DNA of 7,077 nucleotides from JBFHER01 sp041584055 (GTDB taxonomy: Bacteria > Bacteroidota > Bacteroidia > Bacteroidales > UBA5342). Both the position numbers and the translations under genes were made by a program. The DNA lies in contig JBFHER010000205.1 of NCBI GenBank assembly GCA_041584055.1, forward strand, positions 1 to 7,077. Direction: 5' to 3'. Positions 1 to 6,834 of this stretch are shown here, in pieces; within the stretch, counting starts at the first letter, position 1, and each line of letters begins with the position of its first letter. The notes under the pieces are model-generated. The model ran no database searches. It saw only the letters and a program-made list of their open reading frames with translations, and was not told the DNA's origin.

Positions 1-3000
1 CAAAATTTTGTTCACCCGGGTTTGCCCTGGACAATTAACGATCTGGAGCAGATGAAGGCCAAAAGATCTGTTTATCCATGGTCAAAAGGGTGGGAGCAGA
101 TCACAAATACAGAACAGGCATCGCTTAACTATCGGATGCAAGGACCAACAGTGGATGTTGAAAACGGTGGCAACTACCCGGTTTACATCAGTGATGTCAA
201 TGCCGTATTTTACCATGCACTTCAATGGTATTTTACCGGAGATGAAGCCCATGCTGAGTTGGCTATCTCACTCATTGTGCCTTGGGTTGTAACCCATAAA
301 ACATGGTCAGGAACGTCCGTGCACCTGCATGCGGCATGGCGGGGAGGGACCCTGGCGCAGGGCTGTGAAATTCTAAGACATACCTATCCCGGATGGACGG
401 ATGAACTGACCGAACTGACCGAAGATTATTTCCTGAATGTAATGTGGCCGCAATTTAGATTGCCAAACCCACTTCGGTCTGCGAATCAGGGTGCAAATAA
501 CCTGATGGGTGCCATGTACGTGGCTGTGTACTGTAACGATCAGGAAAAATTTGACATGTGCATCGACGCATTCCTGAATGATGCCTGCGGCGGGATTCAA
601 AACAGCCTTCCCAATGGACAACATGGTGACATGGGGCGCGATCAGGGGCATGCAGGGGCCATGACCGGGAACCTTGCAACTGTATGTGAGGTGGCCTGGT
701 CGCAGGGAGTTGATTTGTATGCTGTGCTCGATAACCGGATGCTCACCATCAATGAGTATTGGAGTAAATTCAATCTTGGAGAAGAGGTGGACTGGGTTGA
801 TCACGGGACCTGCTATGGTTATTATACGTCCATGTCTGAAATCAGCAGAGGACCTGATCAGGGGTTTATGCTGGGAACCATGGAAAAACTAACTGCAGCA
901 TATGTTTTGCGCAAAGGCATCCCTGCACCTTATACAACAAGATATCGCGATGGTTTGCCCATTACCGAGGAAACATTTCTATTTAGAAAGGATAGTTCTT
1001 TTTTGACAAAAGCATCGTTTACCTTCGAGCCGCTTTCAGAACTGATTTACAACGATGTAAACAGTTTGACAGACACTGACGTGGGATCGGTTGGCATGGC
1101 AGGCAGTCATAATTACAATGAAGGTACATGGACAGTAAAAGGTTCCGGGTCCGATTTGGATGGGGGGAGCAGCGATCATTATCATTTTGTTTACCAACAA
1201 ATGAATGGTGATGGTGCGCTTATTGCAAAAATTAATTCCGTAGAAAATACAAATGCAAATGCCAAAGCAGCCCTTGTAATCACAGAAACACTTGCTTCCA
1301 ATTCCATGATGGCTGGCGTGGCCGGGAGGGCATCATCTCCCGATGGGTCACAGTTTTTCTCTCGGGGGATCATTGCAGGCGATGGCAGTGGTGGTCAAAA
1401 ATTTCCCCTTTCAACCGTTCCCACATGGGTGAAAATTGAACGACGAGGAGAGCATATCGTTGGTTATGTTGGTCCGGATGGGAAAGCCTGGGCACCAATG
1501 CAAAATACACGAATTTCAATGTCGGATGATTACTTCATTGGCTTAGGGGTTTCTTCCCATAACAATGGTGCGCTTTGTACTTCAGTATTTACCGATGTGC
1601 AGCTTGGGGTTCCTGATCAGAATGCTGTGGATCTCGGTGCTTTTTCTCAAATAGAAGCGGAAAACTTTGTTGCAATGGCAGGAATTGATCTGGAAACAAG
1701 CTCGGATGTAAGTGGTGGTCAGGATGTGGTTTCCATCAATGCAGGTGATTGGATGCAATATGAAGTTAATGTCCCATTTTCAGGCACCTTCATCATGGAC
1801 TACCGGGTGGCTGCTGCAGACAACAGCGACTTTATACTTACACTGGGAGATGATACACTGCACAGTTTAACATTTTCGGCTACCGGAGCTGCGGATGCAT
1901 GGACAACAGTGCAATCAGCCACTTCTTTCTATTTGACAAAAGGGATGCATCAGTTGAAAGTTAGAGCCAATTCTGATGATTGGAAAATAAATTGGTTGAG
2001 ATTGAAGTTGGCATGTAAGGATGTTCCCATTGTGCCATACATTGAAATAATTAAAGCCTCTGGAAACAACCTGGGTGAGCTAACAAATGAAATAAGCATT
2101 TATCCCGGGAATACCGTGGTTTTGAAACCCGAGCTTAAAACCGGTGGCGAATGGAACTGGTCTGGTCCGGATGGTTTTTCTTCAACATCAAAAGATATTC
2201 GTTTTGATAACATTCAGGTAGACCAATCAGGGGAATATGTTTTTCGTTTTACCAATACCTGCGGCTTTTTAAATGCAGAGACGTTTAAAATCAATGTCAC
2301 AGATTCACTGTACATCGAAGCAGAAAGTTACACCACTATGGATGGTGTGTCTATTGAAGCAACAGACGATGTGAGTGGGGACGCTCATCTTAGTGAAATT
2401 GCTTCCGGCGACTGGATGGAATACGAGTTGAATGTGCCGTTCTCAGCCTACTATAAAGTCAGTTATCGCATCGCAGGTACTTCGGCAGGTGATTTTACGA
2501 CACGGATTGATGGCAACGCATTTGAACAAATTAATTTTGATGCAGGAGACTGGGAGAGCTATCTGTCAGCATCACCTGTTTATCTGAAAAAGGGTCTACA
2601 TACTTTGAAAATTACAGCGAACAGCACGGGTTGGAAACTCAATTGGTTAAAACTACTCGCTCAGGATGATGTTAGTCCTTGCCGCTTACCGTATGAAAAT
2701 GATGGATTTGAAATAAAAAATGAAACAGTTCGTTGGTCAACGGGGCCCTTGGATATCTCCTGTGTTTCAGCAGTGAATGTATGTGTTAAACAAGGTATGG
2801 TTGGAACTCCGTCTGAAACAGATTCACTCAATGTTTACTACAAATTGGATGGAGGGGAAGCCATAAGGATTACAAATAATTCAGGTTCCCTGGTGGATGA
2901 CTTTGGTTTTGTCAAAGCACTGAGCGGAAATACACTTGAAATTATTGTTGAAGGCGCAAGTGCAAGTGCGACTGATTATTATTCGATTTCTAAAATCAGA

Positions 3001-4872
3001 GTGTCAGAAACCACAGATCCATTTGACGTGATTGAAGCAGAAGCATACGATGCCATGGCGGATGAACTCGACTACTACACCTATGTGAGCGCAGTTCAGA
3101 CAGGGGGATGGAGCAGATATTCCTGTCTCGATCTAACGGGGGTGAAAAGCATTAAAGCGTCTGTTGCTTCTGAAAGCAAGGATGCTTATATCGAAGTGCG
3201 TTTGGATGCGTTTGACGGACCATTGGTTGGAAAAATTGATGTGCCTGATACGGAGACAAACACTTCATTCAAAACGGTGAGTGGCTATATGCTGGAAACA
3301 ACAGGAATACATGATTTATATCTGGTTTATAAGTCCGAAGCAAGCAGTTTTGTTTGTAACATTGATTGGCTACAATTGTCAGCGTCCTTTGTGAAAGGAC
3401 CTACAAATCCATACGATCGCTTTGAGGCTGAGATCAACGACGGAGAAAGCGGCACTGTTGTTTCAACAACGACTGACGTGGATGGCCTCGAACAATTGGG
3501 CAACCTTGAGAACGGTGATTACATCATGTTTTCAGAGTTAAATCTGGAAGAAGCCGACAGTTTATTTGCCCGCGTAGCCAGTGCTGTGGATGGGGGCGTG
3601 ATTGAAGTTCGGATCGGTTCTAAAACGGGAAATATCATTGCCTTTGTGGATGTGCCCAATACCGGATCTTCCATGACATGGCAAACCGTTCGTGCAAAAG
3701 TGGGACGTGTAAAAGGGGTACATGATGTTTATTTCATTGTAAGAGGCGAAGGAAATGACTTGTTTAAACTTAACTGGTTATCGTTTACAAATGGCATCGA
3801 TGGATTTGATAAACTGGAAGTGGAAAACAATGACAGCAATTCTGGTGGCCTGCTTCCTGGCTCCACAACGGATCCCAATGACGATGGGGCTGGAACCATT
3901 TTAAGGTTCATAAAGCCTGGTAGTTGGGTGCAATTTAACAACGTAGACCTGACGGAAGCCTTAAGTGTTAATGCCCGCTATTCAACGGCAAACAGTGACG
4001 CTCTGATTGAAGTGCGCCTGGATGCTGTGGACGGTGAACTTATTGGAACTGTTGATTTGGACAATACAGACGATTGGAATAACTGGGAAACGGCAGGTGG
4101 AGGCATCGCAGCGGTGAGTGGTGTGCATGATGTCTTTTTTGTATATCAGACAGAAACAAGTGGTGTTGTGTGCAGCAGTAACTGGTTTCAGTTTTCGAAA
4201 CGCAGCATTCCCAATCGCATGCTGCCTGGAGCTCGAATTGAAGCAGAGGATTACGCAAGGACAAGTGGGACGGTGGTTGCCCCCACAACAGATGTGGATG
4301 GTGAACAGGAATTAACATCCATTCAAAACAACGATTGGATTTTATTTCAAAATGTTGACATCTCAGACATAACAGGTATTTCGGCAAGGGTTGCCAATGC
4401 CAACGAAACAAATCAAACAATCTATTTTAGGTTGGGTGCTTACGACGGAGATTTGTTCTCATTTATTTCTGTGCCGGGCACCGGTGCTTCATCCAACTGG
4501 CAAACGATTGACGCGGTTTATATAGCGCCACGAACTGGTGTTCATGATGTATACGCGATTTTTAAAGGCTCATCTTCCGATGTACTGAATATAAACTGGT
4601 TGCTATTTAAACAATCTACCGTTGGTATTACCGGGAATACAATTTTGTCAGAAGTGCAAATCTATCCTAACCCATTTGGCGAGAAGCTCATTGTATCAAA
4701 TGCGCAGGGTTCAGAATTGAACCTCTATAGCCTTTGTGGCAGCCTACTGATGCAAAGTATGGTGACCAAAAATAATCAGGAATTTGATGTGACAAAACTG
4801 ACTCCGGGAACATACATACTGAGAATAACGGGGAATGATAAAGTGCTCACAAGCAAAATAATTAAGAAGTAA
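1..4872 (+). CDS. Multimodular polysaccharide lyase (alginate lyase superfamily) with six CBM6-like modules and T9SS sorting domain, 5'-truncated
   Basis: The frame is open from base 1, so the start and signal peptide lie outside the window; the TTG at 22 is not a convincing start. Residues are counted from base 1. Residues 1-330 resemble the (alpha/alpha)-barrel lyases of Pfam Alginate_lyase. The opening HPGLPWTINDLEQMKAK is typical just after the signal peptide, so little is probably missing. Conserved-looking motifs are NQGANN (162-167), GRDQGH (212-217, with R213 and H217) and a Tyr-rich stretch (Y272, Y274, Y275). Next come a concanavalin-like DUF1349-type sandwich (363-537), CBM6-like 1 (550-672), an Ig-like domain (681-768), CBM6-like 2 (770-887), an unassigned beta-domain (888-1009), CBM6-like 3-6 (1010-1538) and a T9SS sorting domain (1549-1623). 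By family it should beta-eliminate a uronic-acid polysaccharide outside the cell. Alginate, glucuronan or another uronate cannot be told apart here. The lyase assignment is solid at superfamily level; the exact PL family is uncertain. Confidence 0.85.
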   Translation, partial: QNFVHPGLPWTINDLEQMKAKRSVYPWSKGWEQITNTEQASLNYRMQGPTVDVENGGNYPVYISDVNAVFYHALQWYFTGDEAHAELAISLIVPWVVTHKTWSGTSVHLHAAWRGGTLAQGCEILRHTYPGWTDELTELTEDYFLNVMWPQFRLPNPLRSANQGANNLMGAMYVAVYCNDQEKFDMCIDAFLNDACGGIQNSLPNGQHGDMGRDQGHAGAMTGNLATVCEVAWSQGVDLYAVLDNRMLTINEYWSKFNLGEEVDWVDHGTCYGYYTSMSEISRGPDQGFMLGTMEKLTAAYVLRKGIPAPYTTRYRDGLPITEETFLFRKDSSFLTKASFTFEPLSELIYNDVNSLTDTDVGSVGMAGSHNYNEGTWTVKGSGSDLDGGSSDHYHFVYQQMNGDGALIAKINSVENTNANAKAALVITETLASNSMMAGVAGRASSPDGSQFFSRGIIAGDGSGGQKFPLSTVPTWVKIERRGEHIVGYVGPDGKAWAPMQNTRISMSDDYFIGLGVSSHNNGALCTSVFTDVQLGVPDQNAVDLGAFSQIEAENFVAMAGIDLETSSDVSGGQDVVSINAGDWMQYEVNVPFSGTFIMDYRVAAADNSDFILTLGDDTLHSLTFSATGAADAWTTVQSATSFYLTKGMHQLKVRANSDDWKINWLRLKLACKDVPIVPYIEIIKASGNNLGELTNEISIYPGNTVVLKPELKTGGEWNWSGPDGFSSTSKDIRFDNIQVDQSGEYVFRFTNTCGFLNAETFKINVTDSLYIEAESYTTMDGVSIEATDDVSGDAHLSEIASGDWMEYELNVPFSAYYKVSYRIAGTSAGDFTTRIDGNAFEQINFDAGDWESYLSASPVYLKKGLHTLKITANSTGWKLNWLKLLAQDDVSPCRLPYENDGFEIKNETVRWSTGPLDISCVSAVNVCVKQGMVGTPSETDSLNVYYKLDGGEAIRITNNSGSLVDDFGFVKALSGNTLEIIVEGASASATDYYSISKIRVSETTDPFDVIEAEAYDAMADELDYYTYVSAVQTGGWSRYSCLDLTGVKSIKASVASESKDAYIEVRLDAFDGPLVGKIDVPDTETNTSFKTVSGYMLETTGIHDLYLVYKSEASSFVCNIDWLQLSASFVKGPTNPYDRFEAEINDGESGTVVSTTTDVDGLEQLGNLENGDYIMFSELNLEEADSLFARVASAVDGGVIEVRIGSKTGNIIAFVDVPNTGSSMTWQTVRAKVGRVKGVHDVYFIVRGEGNDLFKLNWLSFTNGIDGFDKLEVENNDSNSGGLLPGSTTDPNDDGAGTILRFIKPGSWVQFNNVDLTEALSVNARYSTANSDALIEVRLDAVDGELIGTVDLDNTDDWNNWETAGGGIAAVSGVHDVFFVYQTETSGVVCSSNWFQFSKRSIPNRMLPGARIEAEDYARTSGTVVAPTTDVDGEQELTSIQNNDWILFQNVDISDITGISARVANANETNQTIYFRLGAYDGDLFSFISVPGTGASSNWQTIDAVYIAPRTGVHDVYAIFKGSSSDVLNINWLLFKQSTVGITGNTILSEVQIYPNPFGEKLIVSNAQGSELNLYSLCGSLLMQSMVTKNNQEFDVTKLTPGTYILRITGNDKVLTSKIIKK
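1087..1611 (+). other. Concanavalin-like (DUF1349-type) beta-sandwich domain inside the lyase
   Basis: The segment after the catalytic domain opens with GSVGMAGSHNY and GTWTVKGSGSDL. It continues with a HFVYQ-x-GDG strand, an AKAALVITE strand and a closing FTDVQLG. This succession is characteristic of the concanavalin-like domains often attached to secreted Bacteroidota and Planctomycetes enzymes. It may serve as a binding or spacer module. No catalytic motif is visible in it. The assignment rests on motif order and was not tested by a profile search. Confidence 0.6.
1648..2661 (+). other. CBM6-like module 1, Ig-like domain and CBM6-like module 2 of the lyase
   Basis: Modules 1 (1648-2016) and 2 (2308-2661) are close relatives. 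Both have IEAE at the N-terminus, GDWM-x-YE-x-NVPFS in the middle, YL-x-KG-x-H in the penultimate strand and W-K-x-NWL at the end. The two Trp positions, in GDW and NWL, match the aromatic residues that form the sugar-binding cleft in CBM6. Between them, 2041-2304 encodes an Ig-like fold: a G-x-WNWSGPDGFSS strand pair, then D-x-SGEYVFRFTN and a cysteine in the TCG turn. This is typical of Bacteroidota spacer domains. Modules 1 and 2 differ clearly from modules 3-6 and form a separate subgroup. Confidence 0.7.
3028..4614 (+). repeat. Tandem array of four CBM6-like modules in an A-B-A-B order
   Basis: Four successive beta-sandwich modules of about 120-130 residues lie at 3028-3390, 3418-3795, 3808-4200 and 4231-4614. 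Each opens with an E-x-E motif (EAE or EVE), which in CBM6 takes part in structural calcium binding. Each has a W/Y-x-x-Y/F strand near residue 30-45, a central R-L/I-containing strand followed by a D/N/G-T turn, a G-[IV]-HD-[LV] strand and a closing W-x-x-F/L strand. Modules 3 and 5 resemble each other most (IEVRLDA-DG; an E-x-S-x-x-V-C stretch before the final Trp). Modules 4 and 6 do likewise (SGTVV, TTDVDG, final NWL-F). The resemblance is at protein level; DNA identity is only moderate, for example 23 of 30 bases between 3190-3219 and 4006-4035, so the duplication is old. The likely role is multivalent binding of polysaccharide. Confidence 0.75.
4645..4869 (+). other. T9SS (Por) C-terminal sorting domain of the lyase
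   Basis: The last 75 residues carry the hallmarks of a type A sorting domain. These are a V-x-IYPNPF start, a LNLYSLCGSLL strand in place of the common V-x-D-x-x-G-[RK] strand, an F-D-x-[TS]-x-L-x-PG-x-Y-[IV]-L strand, and a final K-IIKK. In Bacteroidota such domains direct proteins that have crossed the inner membrane by Sec through the type IX machinery. They are usually removed as the protein is attached to the surface or released. This places the lyase outside the outer membrane and implies that the organism has a T9SS. Confidence 0.92.
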
Positions 4873-4955
4873 ACAGAATGAGATCTTAATTGCAGTCCGA
4901 TAATATTTGCCAGAGATTATACAATAATATTGACAAAACATAAAAGTTAAAGATC

Positions 4956-6563
4956 ATGAAAGGACAAAAGGCGATAAAAAAAACAGCAAAGCTGATTTTA
5001 TTACAGCTTTTAATAATGCACGCTGTAAGTGCTCAGGTATGGACACCCGACTTAGGCAATGGCTCGTTTAAGAATCCCATTCTCTATGCCGATTATTCCG
5101 ATCCTGATATGATAAAAGTTGGGAGTGATTTTTACATGGTATCTTCCAGTTTTAATTGTATGCCGGGTATTCCTATCCTGCATTCAAAAGATCTGGTGAA
5201 TTGGGAAATCATTAATCATGTTTACCAGAAATTACCTTTGGAAAAATATGATAAGCCAGCACACGGTCAAGGCTGCTGGGCGCCTTCCATCCGCTATCAC
5301 CAGGGAAGATTTTACGTGTATTTTTGTACACCCTACGATGGCTTATTTATGGCAAGCACCACCGACCCCAAAAAGGACTGGGACCTGACACATGTTGTTG
5401 AAACTGAACTTTGGGAAGATCCATGCCCCCTTTGGGATGATGATGGAAAAGCCTATTTGGTGCGCAGTAAATTGTGTGGGAACGAACTAATCCTACATAA
5501 AATGAGTGCCGATGGGAAAACGCTCCTGGATAACGGAACTTTAATCTATGCCGACAAAGAAAACGATCCAATCATTGAAGGACCTAAATTTTTAAAAAAG
5601 AATGGCTACTATTATATCCTGGCTCCGGCCGGTGGGGTGGAAGCTGGATGGCAAACTGTGTTGCGTGCTAAAAATATTTACGGTCCCTACGAACGTAAAA
5701 CGGTGTTACACAAAGGAAATACAGCCATAAACGGTCCTCACCAGGGTGGATTGGTTGATCTGGAATCAGGAGAGTCCTGGTTTGCACATTTTCAGGAACT
5801 GAAGCCCAATGGCAGAGTGGTGCACTTGAATAAGGTCAAGTGGGTGGATGGCTGGCCTATGATGGGTGAAGACCTCAATGACGATGGCATTGGTGAACCT
5901 TTAACAATGTATAAAATGCCGGATGTTGGGAAAAAATATCCTGTTAAAATTCCACAAACCACCGATGAGTTTAACGCTGGAAAATTTGGCCTTCAGTGGC
6001 AGTGGCATGGAAATCCCAAAGCCGAATGGTTCTCTATGTCCGATAATGAAGGGTGTTTAAGGTTAAATGCTGTGCAGAACATCACAAAAGAAGGAAACTT
6101 GTATTATGCCCCCAATTTATTCTTGCAAAAATTTCCGGCCCCCAGATTTAAGGCAAGTACCAAACTAAGCTTTCATGGCAAGCTGCCTGGCGATAAAAGT
6201 GGCTTGCTTGTGATGGGACGGACATGGACGGCACTGCAAGTTGTAAAATCAGAAACAGGCCTGGAACTACAAATGGTAAAAGGCGACAATGAAAAATGTG
6301 ATGGCATTGCCCGTGTTTCAAAGCGCATGGAACTTGCAACTGAAACCCTCTATTTGCGGGTAAGCATTGGTGATGATTACCAGGGTAAATATGCATACAG
6401 TTTCGATGACAAAGTTTACGAGGAAATCGGTGAGGGATTCAGAGCAAAAGAAGGTGTTTGGATTGGTGCTAAAGTGGGGCTTTTCTGTGTGAATACAAAC
6501 ATGACTGAAAGCAATGCTTATGCCGATTTTGACTGGTTTCGGGTGGAATCAAACAACGAATAA
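4956..6563 (+). CDS. GH43 family glycoside hydrolase (beta-xylosidase / alpha-L-arabinofuranosidase type), exported
   Basis: This is a complete 535-residue protein, the usual length for two-domain GH43 enzymes. Residues 1-26 form a Sec signal peptide (Lys-rich n-region, LILLQLLIMHAV, cleavage after VSA) with no lipobox cysteine, so a periplasmic location is expected. The five-bladed propeller spans about 36-330. The predicted catalytic base is D49 (YSDPDMI), the pKa-modulating Asp is D155 (WEDPCPLWDDDGKAYL) and the general acid is E208 (IIEGPKF); all three are intact. Residues about 335-531 form the C-terminal beta-sandwich (GH43_C2 type), with GLQWQWHGNP near its start and DFDWFRVE at its end. 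The family removes terminal xylose or arabinofuranose from oligosaccharides; specificity cannot be read from sequence. The ATG at 4956 is supported by an in-frame stop at 4941 and the signal peptide behind it. It lies 83 bases after the lyase stop, with no clear terminator between, so co-transcription is likely. No Shine-Dalgarno is visible, as usual in Bacteroidota. Confidence 0.93.
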   Translation: MKGQKAIKKTAKLILLQLLIMHAVSAQVWTPDLGNGSFKNPILYADYSDPDMIKVGSDFYMVSSSFNCMPGIPILHSKDLVNWEIINHVYQKLPLEKYDKPAHGQGCWAPSIRYHQGRFYVYFCTPYDGLFMASTTDPKKDWDLTHVVETELWEDPCPLWDDDGKAYLVRSKLCGNELILHKMSADGKTLLDNGTLIYADKENDPIIEGPKFLKKNGYYYILAPAGGVEAGWQTVLRAKNIYGPYERKTVLHKGNTAINGPHQGGLVDLESGESWFAHFQELKPNGRVVHLNKVKWVDGWPMMGEDLNDDGIGEPLTMYKMPDVGKKYPVKIPQTTDEFNAGKFGLQWQWHGNPKAEWFSMSDNEGCLRLNAVQNITKEGNLYYAPNLFLQKFPAPRFKASTKLSFHGKLPGDKSGLLVMGRTWTALQVVKSETGLELQMVKGDNEKCDGIARVSKRMELATETLYLRVSIGDDYQGKYAYSFDDKVYEEIGEGFRAKEGVWIGAKVGLFCVNTNMTESNAYADFDWFRVESNNE

Positions 6564-6733
6564 TGGGATGATTATCTGAAACCACAATAAATGCAAGGAT
6601 AAAAAACAGCAGGTACATTGTAAAAACGATACAGTTAGAATCTCAAAAGTCGCAGTGTGTCCGAAAATGTACAAGGCCCTGTTTTTGAGCCTTAGCAGCT
6701 AACTTGACAAGCAGAATCAATGATGCCATGCAA

Positions 6734-6786
6734 CAAATTTGACATTATTTGGAACGTTTTAAACGTGCGCTGAAATGTCAAAATTG
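6734..6786. promoter_or_regulatory. Two-tier concentric inverted repeat upstream of the third gene
   Basis: Two dyads share the same centre, base 6760. The outer arms are 13 bases long (6734-6746 and 6774-6786; core TTTGACATT / AATGTCAAA) and match at 12 of 13 positions. The inner arms, ACGTTT at 6754-6759 and AAACGT at 6761-6766, match perfectly around a single T. The seven bases between the tiers on each side do not pair well. The site lies 48 bases upstream of the ATG at 6835, in a 271-base intergenic stretch (6564-6834) that otherwise shows no convincing gene. It could be an operator for a dimeric or tetrameric regulator. Because TTGTATTTTTA follows the right arm, it could instead be a weak terminator hairpin. 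I found no clear Bacteroidota -33/-7 promoter pair around it. Confidence 0.45.
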
Positions 6787-6834
6787 TATTTTTACTGCCT
6801 AACAATTATCAATTTTTAATTTAAAATTCATATT

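Noticed and set aside
22..24. TTG at 22 as the start codon of the lyase
   Set aside because: The frame is open to base 1, and the upstream residues QNFVHPG continue the conserved family N-terminus. There is no signal peptide after this codon, although the sorting domain requires one.
373..804. A 143-codon open frame on the minus strand inside the lyase
   Set aside because: It lies wholly within the well-supported lyase domain. The translation is rich in His, Pro and Ile without domain-like patterns, and no start context is seen. It is a shadow of the + strand gene, as are the other short overlapping frames.
4900..4931. Repeated ATAATATT and a near-match to the Bacteroidota -7 box (AATATTTG, 4902-4909) between the lyase and GH43 genes
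   Set aside because: No TTTG box sits at the expected distance upstream, and the repeat is short A/T sequence. An internal promoter is possible but not supported.
6613..6702. Small inverted repeats: GTACATT / AATGTAC (6613-6619, 6666-6672), AAGGC / GCCTT (6673-6677, 6689-6693) and TTAGC-A-GCTAA (6692-6702)
   Set aside because: The arms are only 5-7 bases. The loops are long in the first two and no T-tract follows the third. None is stronger than chance, and none makes a convincing terminator for the GH43 gene.
6643..6729. A 28-codon minus-strand frame in the intergenic region (begins MASLILLVKLAAKAQKQG)
   Set aside because: It reads somewhat protein-like and could be a gene remnant, but it is too short to judge. 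I recognise no family, and a frame of this length is expected by chance.
6811..6828. AATTTT / AAAATT inverted repeat just before the third gene
   Set aside because: It is low-complexity A/T sequence typical of Bacteroidota leader regions, so the symmetry is expected from composition.
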